64,000 nucleotides of DNA from an uncultured Clostridia bacterium (GCA_945876285.1 CAMCNO010000001.1:82947-146946), one strand, 5' to 3'. Positions 43,998 to 52,102 are shown, numbered from the stretch's first letter. Made by a program: numbers and translations. The notes: generated by a model not told the origin, from the letters alone.

Positions 43998-44684
43998 TTA
44001 CTTGAAATAATCCAGCTTCTGCTCCAGCCGTCCCAGCAGGACCGTCAGGATGCCGTTGAAGATGAGATAGTAGACTGCGGTGAAAAACAGCGGCCAGATG
44101 GCGCCAGAGATGCCCTGGGAACCTTTCAGGAATGCCTGACCGGCCCAAATGATCTCCTGCAGTGCGATGATGCGGGCCAGAGAGGTATCCTTCACCAGCG
44201 TGATGATCTCGTTGGACATGGGCGGCACGATGCGCTTGATCATCTGGAGCAGAGTGACCTTGAAGAAAATCTGACTCTTTGTCATGCCCAACACCATGCC
44301 GGCCTCCTGCTGACCCTTAGGCACCCCCTGAATGCCGCCCCGGTAGATCTCGGAGAAGTAGCATGCGTAGTTGAAGATAAAGGCGACTGACGAAGCGATG
44401 AAGCGGCCAGTCTCTCCGCTGCCCCACCAGTTGTTCTTCAGCACCAGGCCGGGGAAGTAGTAGATGATCAGCAGTTGGATCATCAGTGGAGTACCCCGAA
44501 CGACCCAGACCACCAACCGCGTCAGCCAGCGCAGCGGGGAAAAGCGGCTCATGGAGCCGAAAGAGATGATGAGACCCAGGGGGATGGCGCCAATCAGCGT
44601 CACAAAAAACAGCTTCAGCGTCTGCAAAAAGCCGATGTTCAGGGAGTGAATGACCACCGGCATCTGTTCAAGTATCAATTCCAT
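43998..44684 (-). CDS. Polar amino acid ABC transporter permease
   Basis: A 228-residue HisM/GlnP-type permease with about five membrane helices. The cytoplasmic coupling loop E-I-Y-R-G-G-I-Q-G-V-P-K-G-Q-Q-E-A-G is the His/Glu/Gln/Arg family signature, with the second conserved part V-K-D-T-S-L-A. It lies 13 bases upstream of the ATPase gene. Confidence 0.93.
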   Translation of the reverse strand: MELILEQMPVVIHSLNIGFLQTLKLFFVTLIGAIPLGLIISFGSMSRFSPLRWLTRLVVWVVRGTPLMIQLLIIYYFPGLVLKNNWWGSGETGRFIASSVAFIFNYACYFSEIYRGGIQGVPKGQQEAGMVLGMTKSQIFFKVTLLQMIKRIVPPMSNEIITLVKDTSLARIIALQEIIWAGQAFLKGSQGISGAIWPLFFTAVYYLIFNGILTVLLGRLEQKLDYFK

Positions 44685-44731
44685 AGAATCGCCCTGCTTT
44701 CTCTATTTGGTAGGGTGTGGTAAACCGCCAA

Positions 44732-44763
44732 AAACAGAGAGCGGGATCATCCGCTCTCTGTTT
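44732..44763 (-). terminator. Terminator-like hairpin between binding-protein and permease genes
   Basis: A perfect 13-bp stem (44732-44744 with 44751-44763) with a T run on the reverse strand. Placed inside the operon, it should let only part of the transcription reach the permease and ATPase genes. Confidence 0.75.
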
Positions 44764-44786
44764 GGTACGCGGGAAAGGGAAGGGTC

Positions 44787-45647
44787 TTACTGCGCAATCA
44801 GAGCAGCCTGAACGCCATAGGCCTCAGCGCACTCGATCATGGAGCCGTCAGCATAGGCGGCGGCAAAGAAATCGTTCAGCGCGGCAGCCAGGTCGGAGCC
44901 CTTACGGAAGCCAACGCCGTATTCTTCGCTGTTCAGGCCAACAGTATAGGTCAGATCGGCATAACCGGTGCCTTCGCCAACCATGGCGGCAGCCATCAGG
45001 GAGTCGATGACAGCGGCGTCAGAGGTTCCGGCGGCAACCTCCATCAGAGCGTCAGACTGGGCCTTGACGGGAGTGAAGTTATAGCCAAGCGCATCAACTT
45101 CCGCCTCACCGGCGCTGCCGGCCTCCACGGCGAAAGCCAAATCGGCACAAGCCTCCACGGTCTGGTACTGGTCAGCCTTGTCAGCGGGAACGATGACCAC
45201 CTGAGCATTGTTGCAGTAGGCGTTGGAGCACTCCATGGCGCTGGTGACCTCATCGGTCAGGGTCATGCCGTTCCAGACGCAGTCAATGGCCTGGCTGTTC
45301 AGCTCCAGAACCTTGTTGTCCCAGTCGATCTCCACGAACTCCACAGCCACGCCCAGGCTCTCAGCAAAGGCCTTAGCCATGTCGGCGTCAAAGCCGATCC
45401 AGTTGCCGTCGGCATCCTTGTAGTCCATGGGAGCAAAGTCAGTGATACCGACCACCAGAGTGCCCTTGCTCTGGATCGCAGCCACCTCGCTGTCAGCAGC
45501 GGGTTCCTCGGCGGGAGTCTCAGCAGGCTGTTCTGCAGCGGGCTTTTCCTCAGCGGCAGGGGTCTCCTTCTTGCTGCCGCAGGCAGCCAGAGACAGGATC
45601 ATGGTCAGGGCCAGCAGCATGGCCCAAATCTTCTTCATGTTTTTCAT
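44787..45647 (-). CDS. Amino acid ABC transporter substrate-binding lipoprotein
   Basis: A 286-residue SBP family 3 lipoprotein. The signal peptide ends in S-L-A-A-C with the lipidated Cys at residue 23, followed by an Ala/Glu/Pro-rich spacer of about 35 residues and two lobes with G-I-T-D-F-A-P-M-D-Y, G-F-D-A-D-M-A-K-A-F-A-E and W-N-G-M-T. GGAGG is directly before the ATG at 45647. It heads the operon. Confidence 0.93.
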   Translation of the reverse strand: MKNMKKIWAMLLALTMILSLAACGSKKETPAAEEKPAAEQPAETPAEEPAADSEVAAIQSKGTLVVGITDFAPMDYKDADGNWIGFDADMAKAFAESLGVAVEFVEIDWDNKVLELNSQAIDCVWNGMTLTDEVTSAMECSNAYCNNAQVVIVPADKADQYQTVEACADLAFAVEAGSAGEAEVDALGYNFTPVKAQSDALMEVAAGTSDAAVIDSLMAAAMVGEGTGYADLTYTVGLNSEEYGVGFRKGSDLAAALNDFFAAAYADGSMIECAEAYGVQAALIAQ

Positions 45648-45697
45648 CGTTTCATCCTCCAAAATAAGCGGTCTTCCCGCTCGTTTAATGCATTAGT

Positions 45698-45726
45698 AGT
45701 TTACCATGCTAAATTATCAATGTAAA
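45698..45726 (-). promoter_or_regulatory. Candidate sigma-A promoter of the ABC transporter operon
   Basis: On the reverse strand TTTACA (complement of 45721-45726), 17 bases, TAAACT (complement of 45698-45703) with a TGG extension. Confidence 0.5.
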
Positions 45727-45797
45727 GACGGAAAAGGAACGAATTCCGGAGAAAGAAACCGTTTCCTTTTGTGCAGTTTGACAAAGAAAGACGGGCC

Positions 45798-45827
45798 GTC
45801 ATACTTTGCCATCTTGGGACATAGAGT
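45798..45827 (+). promoter_or_regulatory. Sigma-E promoter of spoIVA
   Basis: GTCATACT (45798-45805), 14 bases, CATAGAGT (45820-45827). These match seven of eight and six of eight positions of the Bacillus sigma-E boxes (GTCATATT, CATACAAT) at the usual spacing. spoIVA is a mother-cell sigma-E gene in known spore formers. Confidence 0.75.
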
Positions 45828-45913
45828 AAATCAAGACGATGGCCGGAAAAGGCAGCCCCCATGCGCGGGGCCGCCAAATCTGAACAGGCGCCGTCAGGTG
45901 CATGGAGGTTGCT

Positions 45914-47389
45914 ATGAATACCAGTATCTATCAGAACATTGCCACCCGCACGGCGGGGGATATCTACATCGGTGTCGTGGGGCCGGTGCGGACCGGCAAA
46001 TCCACCTTCATCAAGCGGTTCATGGAGACGCAGGTCATTCCGAATATCGAGAATGTCTACCGCCGGGAACGGGCCAGGGATGAACTGCCCCAGAGCGGCT
46101 CCGGCCGGACCATCATGACGGCGGAACCGAAGTTCGTCCCGGAGGAGGCGGCTCAGGTCCAGCTAGAGGGCGGCGCAGCGTTCTCCGTGCGGCTCATCGA
46201 CTGCGTGGGATATATGGTGAAGGGCGCCATCGGCCAATACGAGGATGACGCACCCCGCATGGTCACGACCCCCTGGTACGACCATGAGATCCCCATGACC
46301 GAGGCGGCGGAGATCGGCACCCGGAAGGTCATCACGGAGCACTCCACCATCGGTATCGTCATCACCACCGACGGCACCGTGGCCGACATCCCCCGGGAGG
46401 ACTATCTGGAGGCGGAGGAGCGGGTCATCCGAGAGCTGCAGGAGCTGGGAAAGCCTTTCATCGTGCTGCTGAACTCCGTGGATCCCGGCGGGGACAGGGC
46501 GCAGGCCATCGTCAAAGACATTGCCTCCCGGTATGAGGTGAACTGCGTTCCGGTCAACTGTCTGGAACTGGACGAGACCGCCGTATCGAACATTATGAAG
46601 GCGGTCCTCTATGAATTCCCCATGCAGGAGCTGGATTTGTTCCTGCCGCCCTGGGTGGACGCCCTGCCGGCCCAGCATCCGCTGAAAGCCGGACTGTACG
46701 ACGCCATCCGCCAGGGCACTTCGGAGCTGCACCATATCCGGGAGATCGACGGTGTCATCGCCGCACTGGGAAACTGCGAAAACATCAGTGAAGCAAAAAT
46801 TACCACCATTGACCTGGGCACCGGTATCGCCGCGGCGGAGCTTCGGCTGCCCAGAGAGCTGTTCTACCACACCCTGTCGGAGCAGTCCGGCTTCGAGGTG
46901 GCGGATGACGGCGACCTGATGAGCCTGCTGACCCGTCTGGCAGGCGTCAAAAAAGAATACGACAAGGTATCCGGGGCCTTGAAGGATGTTCGGGAGACGG
47001 GCTACGGCATCGTGGTCCCCGGCATCGACGAGCTGAAGCTGGAGGAACCGGAAATCATGAAGCAGGGCGGCCGGTACGGCGTCCGCCTGAAAGCCAGCGC
47101 CCCCAGCATCCACATGATCCGGGCGGACATCGAGACCGCGGTATCGCCCATCGTAGGCAATGAGAAGCAGTCTGAGGACATGGTAAACTACCTGCTCCAG
47201 GAATTTGAGGGAGACACCAGCAAAATCTGGCAGTCCAACATCTTTGGCCGCAGCTTCCACGAGCTGGTCAGCGATGACCTGCAGACCAAACTGAAGCGGA
47301 TGCCGGAGGACGCCCGGAAGAAGCTGCAGGAAACTTTGACCCGCATCATCAACGAGGGCAGCGGCGGGCTCATCTGCATCATCCTATAA
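45914..47389 (+). CDS. spoIVA: Stage IV sporulation protein A
   Basis: A 491-residue ATPase that polymerises into the basement layer of the spore coat. The Walker A G-P-V-R-T-G-K-S (23-30), the Y-R-R-E-R-A-x-D-E-L-P-Q-S segment, D-C-V-G-Y-M-V-x-G-A and I-V-I-T-T-D-G-T follow the family throughout, and the C-terminus ends in I-C-I-I-L. The ATG at 45914 follows GGAGG by 6 bases. A sigma-E promoter is present upstream. It is 2.8 kb from the sipL-like gene. Confidence 0.97.
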   Translation: MNTSIYQNIATRTAGDIYIGVVGPVRTGKSTFIKRFMETQVIPNIENVYRRERARDELPQSGSGRTIMTAEPKFVPEEAAQVQLEGGAAFSVRLIDCVGYMVKGAIGQYEDDAPRMVTTPWYDHEIPMTEAAEIGTRKVITEHSTIGIVITTDGTVADIPREDYLEAEERVIRELQELGKPFIVLLNSVDPGGDRAQAIVKDIASRYEVNCVPVNCLELDETAVSNIMKAVLYEFPMQELDLFLPPWVDALPAQHPLKAGLYDAIRQGTSELHHIREIDGVIAALGNCENISEAKITTIDLGTGIAAAELRLPRELFYHTLSEQSGFEVADDGDLMSLLTRLAGVKKEYDKVSGALKDVRETGYGIVVPGIDELKLEEPEIMKQGGRYGVRLKASAPSIHMIRADIETAVSPIVGNEKQSEDMVNYLLQEFEGDTSKIWQSNIFGRSFHELVSDDLQTKLKRMPEDARKKLQETLTRIINEGSGGLICIIL

Positions 47390-47400
47390 CTTATAAAAAG

Positions 47401-47435
47401 AGGAAGTACCGGGAGACCGGTGCTTCCTGTTTATT
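47401..47435. terminator. Terminator between spoIVA and ogt
   Basis: AGGAAGTACCGG (47401-47412) with CCGGTGCTTCCT (47417-47428), GAGA loop, flanked by A and T runs; it lies between convergent genes. Confidence 0.8.
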
Positions 47436-47928
47436 TGGTCATAGCCGCATTTTCCAATTCCAGCAGAAACCGCTTTGTCTCCACGCCTCCGGCGTAGCCC
47501 GTCAGGCTGCCGTCGGCGCCTAAAACACGGTGGCAGGGGATAATAATGGAGATGGGATTATGCCCAACGGCGCCGCCTACCGCCTGAGGCGCGGCGGAAA
47601 CGCCGTTCTCCCGAAGATTGCGGGCAAGCTCTCCATAAGTGGTGGTCTGTCCATAGGGGATCTCCAAAAGCAGCTTCCATACCGCCTGGCGAAATGCGCT
47701 GCCCCTGGGAGCCAGAGGCGGCAGGGCAGGGAGGGGGGCCTTTTTAAAATAGGCATCCAGCCATTGCGCCGTCTGTCGAAAGACGGGAAGCTCCGAACGC
47801 TCTGTGGTATCGTCATCCAATGTGGCGGCAAAATATTTTTGGCCCTCCAGCCACAGCCCGGTAAGCGCCTGGCCATCAGAAGCCAGGAGCAGCGGCCCCA
47901 CCGGCGAGGAAATTTTTGTCACATACAT
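47431..47928 (-). CDS. ogt: Methylated-DNA-protein-cysteine methyltransferase
   Basis: A 165-residue suicide repair protein that takes alkyl groups from O6-methylguanine. The acceptor cysteine is in I-P-C-H-R-V, with G-Q-T-T-T-Y-G-E-L-A and the C-terminal G-Y-A-G-G-V-E-T-K. The ATG at 47928 fits the usual N-terminus; longer frames upstream run into the coaX promoter and gene. Confidence 0.95.
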   Translation of the reverse strand: MYVTKISSPVGPLLLASDGQALTGLWLEGQKYFAATLDDDTTERSELPVFRQTAQWLDAYFKKAPLPALPPLAPRGSAFRQAVWKLLLEIPYGQTTTYGELARNLRENGVSAAPQAVGGAVGHNPISIIIPCHRVLGADGSLTGYAGGVETKRFLLELENAAMTK

Positions 47929-47973
47929 ACCCACACCGCCTTTCTGTCTCAGTATAGCAGTCCGCGCGAACAC

Positions 47974-48002
47974 TTGCAAGCGGCGGAAAGACGTGATACC
48001 AT
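47974..48002 (+). promoter_or_regulatory. Sigma-A promoter of coaX
   Basis: TTGCAA (47974-47979), 17 bases, TACCAT (47997-48002) with a TGA extension; 41 bases to the ATG. Confidence 0.65.
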
Positions 48003-48043
48003 ATAGATAATAAAACGATTTACAAAAGAGAGGGGATATTCGG

Positions 48044-48814
48044 ATGCTGCTGGCAATCGATGTGGGCAACTCCAACACTTCAGTTGGCCTGTTTGACAAG
48101 GAAAAGAACCTGCGCTTTCTGGCTTCGCTGGACACAGACAGCCGCAAAACTGCCGATCAGATCAGCATTGACCTGATGAACCTGTTTACCTTGTACCATT
48201 ATTCCTATACGGACGTGACCGGAGCGATTTTGTGCAGTGTGGTGCCGCCGCTGAACTTTATGATGGAAAAGGCCCTGACCCGACTGCTGGGCAAGCCCCC
48301 CATGGTAGTAGGCCCCGGCGTCCGAACGGGACTGAATATCCGCCTGACGAACCAGACCCAGGTGGGTGCGGACATCGTGGCGGACGCGGTGGCGGCGCTG
48401 GAGAAATTCCAGCCGCCTATCATCACCATTGACATGGGCACCGCTACCACCATCGGCGTCATTTCCGAAGGCCGAACCTACGAAGGCGGCCTGCTCCTGC
48501 CGGGCGTCAATGTGTCCCTGGAGGCCCTGAGCCGCCGGGCAGCCCAGCTTCCGGCCATCTCCCTGCAGCATCCCAAGAGCCTCATCGGCAAAAACACGGA
48601 GGACTGTATGCGCTCCGGCATCGTATACGGCTCCGCCGGTATGCTGGACGGCGTGATCGACCGCATCCGGGAGACGTTCCCCGGCCAGGAGGTCACGGTG
48701 GTGGCTACCGGAGGCAACGCGCCTGTTATTGTCCGCTACTGCCGCAATCCGATCATCTACGACAAATACCTGCTGATGGAGGGCCTTTGGACCATCTACC
48801 AGAAGAATAAATGA
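48044..48814 (+). CDS. coaX: Type III pantothenate kinase
   Basis: A 256-residue ASKHA-fold kinase for the first step of coenzyme A synthesis. D-V-G-N-S-N-T (phosphate-1), the catalytic G-A-D-I-V-A-D-A, D-M-G-T-A-T-T (phosphate-2) and V-A-T-G-G are present. AGAGGGGAT precedes the ATG. Confidence 0.96.
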   Translation: MLLAIDVGNSNTSVGLFDKEKNLRFLASLDTDSRKTADQISIDLMNLFTLYHYSYTDVTGAILCSVVPPLNFMMEKALTRLLGKPPMVVGPGVRTGLNIRLTNQTQVGADIVADAVAALEKFQPPIITIDMGTATTIGVISEGRTYEGGLLLPGVNVSLEALSRRAAQLPAISLQHPKSLIGKNTEDCMRSGIVYGSAGMLDGVIDRIRETFPGQEVTVVATGGNAPVIVRYCRNPIIYDKYLLMEGLWTIYQKNK

Positions 48815-48830
48815 GGAGGTACACAAAGCT

Positions 48831-48995
48831 ATGTGGACAGCTTTTGCAGTTATTTTCTGGACAGTGGTCGCCGGACTGATAGGTGTTGTCTTTGACAATT
48901 ATTCCGGCAATAGCTCTTTTGGCGTGATCTGTGCCATCGCGGTGGCGGCTGCATTTATCACATCTGCTATCGAAAGAAACGTGAAGAACTCCTGA
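48831..48995 (+). CDS. Small membrane protein (54 aa)
   Basis: A 54-codon frame starting at ATG 48831, 16 bases after coaX, with GAGGAGG at 48813-48819. Two hydrophobic segments (F-A-V-I-F-W-T-V-V-A-G-L-I-G-V-V and V-I-C-A-I-A-V-A-A-A-F-I-T) are separated by a polar loop. I do not recognise it. The site, the membrane pattern and the terminator right behind it support a real gene. Confidence 0.6.
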   Translation: MWTAFAVIFWTVVAGLIGVVFDNYSGNSSFGVICAIAVAAAFITSAIERNVKNS

Positions 48996-48997
48996 AT

Positions 48998-49035
48998 AAA
49001 AACAGCGTGTACCATAACCGGTACACGCTGTTTTT
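48998..49035. terminator. Bidirectional terminator between coaX operon and pfp
   Basis: A perfect 16-bp stem (48998-49013 with 49020-49035) with A run and T run on either side; loop ATAACC. Confidence 0.95.
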
Positions 49036-49046
49036 ATCAAGAAATC

Positions 49047-50285
49047 TTACTTCGCCAGGACCTTCTTCAGCTTGGCGAAACGGGGCAGGGAATCCTGCTT
49101 GGGCAGCTTGGGCTCGCCCTGGATCAGAGGCAGCACGTAGTCAATGAAGGGCTTCTCCACGCCGTTGTGAGCGGCGTTGATCCACTCCAGGGGGACCTTC
49201 TTCTCGGTATTAGCAACGTCGGTCAGGCCCAGCAGCTTGGTCTTGCAGACATACTTGCCGTCCTCATAGGTGCGCTCGAAGCCGACCATCTTATCAGTGA
49301 TACCATTGGCAGCGTTCTCCACGGCGGCCTTACCGGACATATAGGACTCCTCGATATCGGTCTCGGAGGCCAGGTGAGCGCCGCAGCGCTGCAGCAGGCT
49401 CAGCTCGATGCCGCGGACCTTGGCACCGGTCTTCTCCTTGACAATGTTGGCCAGCATAGCAGCCAGACCGCCCAGCTGGGCATGACCGAAACCGTCGGTA
49501 GCAGAGGTCTTGGCCTCAGAAACGAAAGAGCCATCGGCGTAGTGGATGCCCTCGGATACGGCCACCATGCAGTTGCCCTTCTCCTTATAAATACGCTCCA
49601 CGTCAGCCAGGAAGGCGTCCATGTCAAAGTCCACCTCGGGCAGGTACACCAGGTCAGGACCGGCACCGTAAGCGGTAGCCAGCGCGGCAGCGCCAGCCAG
49701 CCAGCCGGCGTGACGGCCCATGATCTCGATGATGCAGACCATGCCGGTGTCATACACGCGGGCGTCCTGATAGATCTCCATGCAGGAAGTCGCGATGTAC
49801 TTGGCGGCAGAGGCGAAGCCCGGGCAGTGGTCGGTGCCGAACAGGTCGTTGTCGATGGTCTTGGGCACGCCCATCACGCGGCACTCATAGCCGACCTTCT
49901 GCATATACTTGGAGATCTTGTTGCAGGTGTCCATGGAGTCGTTGCCGCCGTTGTAGAAGAAGTAGCGGACATCGTACTTCTTGAAGATCTCCAGGATACG
50001 CTTGTAATCGGTATCATCCACATCGGGATCAGCCATCTTATAGCGGCAGGAACCCAGAGCGGAGGAAGGAGTGTACTTCAGCAGCTCCAGCTCGGCGGGG
50101 TCTTCCTGAGCCATGTCGAACAGACGGTCATTCAGAACGCCCTTGATGCCGTGCTCGGCACCCAGAACGCGGGTGATGTTGGGGTTCTTCAGGGCAGTGT
50201 CAATAACGCCGTAGACACTGGCATTGATCACGGAAGTAGGACCGCCGGACTGGCCGACGATGCATGCGCCTTTCAGTTCGCTCAT
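49047..50285 (-). CDS. pfp: 6-phosphofructokinase, probably pyrophosphate-dependent
   Basis: A 412-residue phosphofructokinase of the long PPi group. G-G-P-T-S-V-I-N at the start, G-G-N-D-S (113-117) at the phosphoryl-donor site and P-K-T-I-D-N-D (141-147). In this family a Gly in the G-G-D-G-S position marks ATP use and Asp marks PPi use; the Asp here favours PPi. GAGGAGG precedes the ATG at 50285. It is divergent from the aldolase gene fba. Confidence 0.9.
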   Translation of the reverse strand: MSELKGACIVGQSGGPTSVINASVYGVIDTALKNPNITRVLGAEHGIKGVLNDRLFDMAQEDPAELELLKYTPSSALGSCRYKMADPDVDDTDYKRILEIFKKYDVRYFFYNGGNDSMDTCNKISKYMQKVGYECRVMGVPKTIDNDLFGTDHCPGFASAAKYIATSCMEIYQDARVYDTGMVCIIEIMGRHAGWLAGAAALATAYGAGPDLVYLPEVDFDMDAFLADVERIYKEKGNCMVAVSEGIHYADGSFVSEAKTSATDGFGHAQLGGLAAMLANIVKEKTGAKVRGIELSLLQRCGAHLASETDIEESYMSGKAAVENAANGITDKMVGFERTYEDGKYVCKTKLLGLTDVANTEKKVPLEWINAAHNGVEKPFIDYVLPLIQGEPKLPKQDSLPRFAKLKKVLAK

Positions 50286-50340
50286 GAGAAAAAGCCTCCT
50301 CAAAAAATGTGTTGTCTTCATGGGAAAAATCAGCGTACCT

Positions 50341-50369
50341 ATCATATCATTGAAAAAAAGAATTGTAAA
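50341..50369 (-). promoter_or_regulatory. Sigma-A promoter of pfp
   Basis: On the reverse strand TTTACA (complement of 50364-50369), 17 bases, TATGAT (complement of 50341-50346) with a TGA extension. Confidence 0.75.
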
Positions 50370-50372
50370 TAC

Positions 50373-50400
50373 TTGCAATTTAATTTTTTTATGATATTAT
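50373..50400 (+). promoter_or_regulatory. Sigma-A promoter of fba
   Basis: TTGCAA (50373-50378), 16 bases, TATTAT (50395-50400) with a TGA extension. Its -35 box is only three bases from that of the divergent pfp promoter. Confidence 0.7.
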
Positions 50401-50447
50401 CTAAGAAGAAAATCGTTTTCGTCTATTTGAATGAACGGATTTGCCAA

Positions 50448-50481
50448 TTTGTTAACAAACCCGCGCAAAGGTTTCCGCGGG
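50448..50481 (+). promoter_or_regulatory. Palindrome and hairpin in the fba leader
   Basis: TTTGTTAACAAA (50448-50459) is a perfect 12-base palindrome, followed at once by a CCCGCG/CGCGGG stem (50460-50465 with 50476-50481). They lie about 50-80 bases after the fba promoter and could be a repressor site and a leader stem. Confidence 0.4.
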
Positions 50482-50525
50482 ACATTCAAACAGGCGGAAC
50501 AAATAAAGAACAGGAGTGAAACATT

Positions 50526-51491
50526 ATGGCACTGGTTACCACTACCGAAATGTTCAAGAAGGCCTACGACGGCGGCTACGCCATCGGCGCTTTCAACGTC
50601 AACAACATGGAGATCGTCCAGGGCATCACTGAGGCTGCCAAGGATCTGAATGCTCCCCTGATCCTCCAGGTTTCCAAGGGCGCCCGCGCCTACGCCAACC
50701 ACACCTATCTGATGAAGCTGGTAGAGGCTGCCGTTATCGAGACCGGCCTGCCCATCTGCCTGCATCTGGACCACGGCGACAGCTTCGAGACCTGCAAGAG
50801 CTGCATCGACGGCGGCTTCACCTCCGTCATGATCGACGCCTCCAGCAAGCCCTTCGCCGAGAACATTGAGATCACCAAGAAGGTCGTCGAGTACGCCCAT
50901 GACCGCGGTGTTGTGGTCGAGGCCGAGCTGGGCACCCTGGCCGGCGTGGAGGACGAAGTGAACGTCTCCGCCGAGGATTCTTCCTACACTCGTCCCGAAG
51001 AGGTTGAGGAGTTCGTCTCCAAGACCGGCTGCGACTCCCTGGCCATCGCTATCGGCACCAGCCACGGCGCCTACAAGTTCACTCCCGACCAGTGCACCCG
51101 CAACGAGAAGGGCATCCTGGTTCCCCCTCCGCTGCGCTTCGACGTGCTGGAGGAGGTCTCCAAGCGCCTGCCCGGCTTCCCCATCGTCCTGCACGGCTCT
51201 TCCTCCGTGCCCCAGGATTTCGTCGCCAAGATCAACAAGTTCGGCGGCAAGATGCCCGACGCCGTCGGCATCCCCGAGGAGCAGCTGCGTAAGGCCGCTT
51301 CCATGTCTGTCTGCAAGATCAACATCGACTCCGACCTGCGTCTGGCTATGACCGCCAGCATCCGTGAGTACATGGCCGAGCATCCCGATCACTTCGATCC
51401 TCGCCAGTACCTGAAGCCCGCCCGCGCTGCCATCAAGGAAATGGTGGCCCACAAGATCGTGGACGTGCTGGGCTGCGACCACAAGGCTTGA
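50526..51491 (+). CDS. fba: Class II fructose-bisphosphate aldolase
   Basis: A 321-residue zinc aldolase of glycolysis. Metal and substrate motifs include A-F-N-V-N-N-M-E, H-L-D-H-G-D, V-E-A-E-L-G-T-L-A-G, G-T-S-H-G-A-Y-K and L-H-G-S-S-S. Codon use is strongly biased, as in a highly expressed gene. AGGAGTG precedes the ATG. Confidence 0.97.
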   Translation: MALVTTTEMFKKAYDGGYAIGAFNVNNMEIVQGITEAAKDLNAPLILQVSKGARAYANHTYLMKLVEAAVIETGLPICLHLDHGDSFETCKSCIDGGFTSVMIDASSKPFAENIEITKKVVEYAHDRGVVVEAELGTLAGVEDEVNVSAEDSSYTRPEEVEEFVSKTGCDSLAIAIGTSHGAYKFTPDQCTRNEKGILVPPPLRFDVLEEVSKRLPGFPIVLHGSSSVPQDFVAKINKFGGKMPDAVGIPEEQLRKAASMSVCKINIDSDLRLAMTASIREYMAEHPDHFDPRQYLKPARAAIKEMVAHKIVDVLGCDHKA

Positions 51492-51514
51492 TTTCCTTTA
51501 TCCCGCATTCCTGC

Positions 51515-51546
51515 ACCGGGGGGCGCGTCAGCGCCTCCCGGTTTTT
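51515..51546 (+). terminator. Terminator after fba
   Basis: ACCGGGGGGCGC (51515-51526) with GCGCCTCCCGGT (51531-51542), GTCA loop, one G-U pair, then T residues. Confidence 0.85.
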
Positions 51547-51548
51547 GC

Positions 51549-51576
51549 ACGCTTCCCGCCTTTCCCGCATAGAATA
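51549..51576 (+). promoter_or_regulatory. Possible sigma-K type promoter before the amidase gene
   Basis: AC at 51549-51550, 17 bases, CATAGAATA (51568-51576), which fits the Bacillus sigma-K -10 box CATANNNTA. The leader would be about 16 bases. Short consensus, so uncertain. Confidence 0.35.
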
Positions 51577-51598
51577 AGGAAGAAAGGGAGGGGGAGCT

Positions 51599-52102
51599 AT
51601 GCGTTTTTTGCAGGACTATGACCGCAAAGCGGCAGTCATGTACGCACACCGCTGGGCTTATGGCCGGAACCCGGCCTATTATGACTACGAAAAGCTGGGC
51701 GGAGACTGCACCAACTTCGCATCTCAGTGTATCTTTGCCGGCAGCGGTGTGATGAACTTTACACCAACCTTCGGTTGGTACTACATCGACGCCAACCAGA
51801 AAGCCCCCGCCTGGACTGGGGTCATGTACCTTTGGAATTTCCTGACGCGGAAAGGTATTTCCGTCGGGCCGGTGGGCGAGCCCTGCCAGTTGGAAGACCT
51901 GCGTCCCGGCGACATCGTACAGCTCTCCTTCAAGGGTGAGGATTTCCAACACTCGCCTGTGGTGGTATCCGTGGGCGCGGTGCCCACCCTGGAAAATACA
52001 CTGGTGGCAGCCCACAGCTATGACGCCGACAACCGCCCGCTGTCTACGTATGAGTTCCGTGACATTCGTTTTCTGCATATCCTTGGAACAGTTCGGCCAT
52101 AG
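51599..52102 (+). CDS. Amidase_6 domain protein (NlpC/P60-like fold)
   Basis: A 167-residue protein that is almost entirely one putative amidase domain of the Amidase_6 family. Y-D-R-K-A-A-V-x-Y-A-x-x-W-A, G-G-D-C-T-N-F-A-S-Q-C (catalytic Cys) and Q-H-S-P-V-V-V (catalytic His) are the family motifs. No signal peptide is visible, which fits a cytoplasmic or mother-cell product. It may act on peptidoglycan or spore material; the substrate is not known. Confidence 0.85.
   Translation: MRFLQDYDRKAAVMYAHRWAYGRNPAYYDYEKLGGDCTNFASQCIFAGSGVMNFTPTFGWYYIDANQKAPAWTGVMYLWNFLTRKGISVGPVGEPCQLEDLRPGDIVQLSFKGEDFQHSPVVVSVGAVPTLENTLVAAHSYDADNRPLSTYEFRDIRFLHILGTVRP

Noticed and set aside
50448..50459. Rex (redox regulator) site
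   Set aside because: TTTGTTAACAAA lacks the central spacer of the usual TTGTTAA-N4-TTAACAA Rex site.
49167..51482. Open frames antisense to pfp and fba
   Set aside because: Both genes have complete catalytic motifs; the antisense frames have none.
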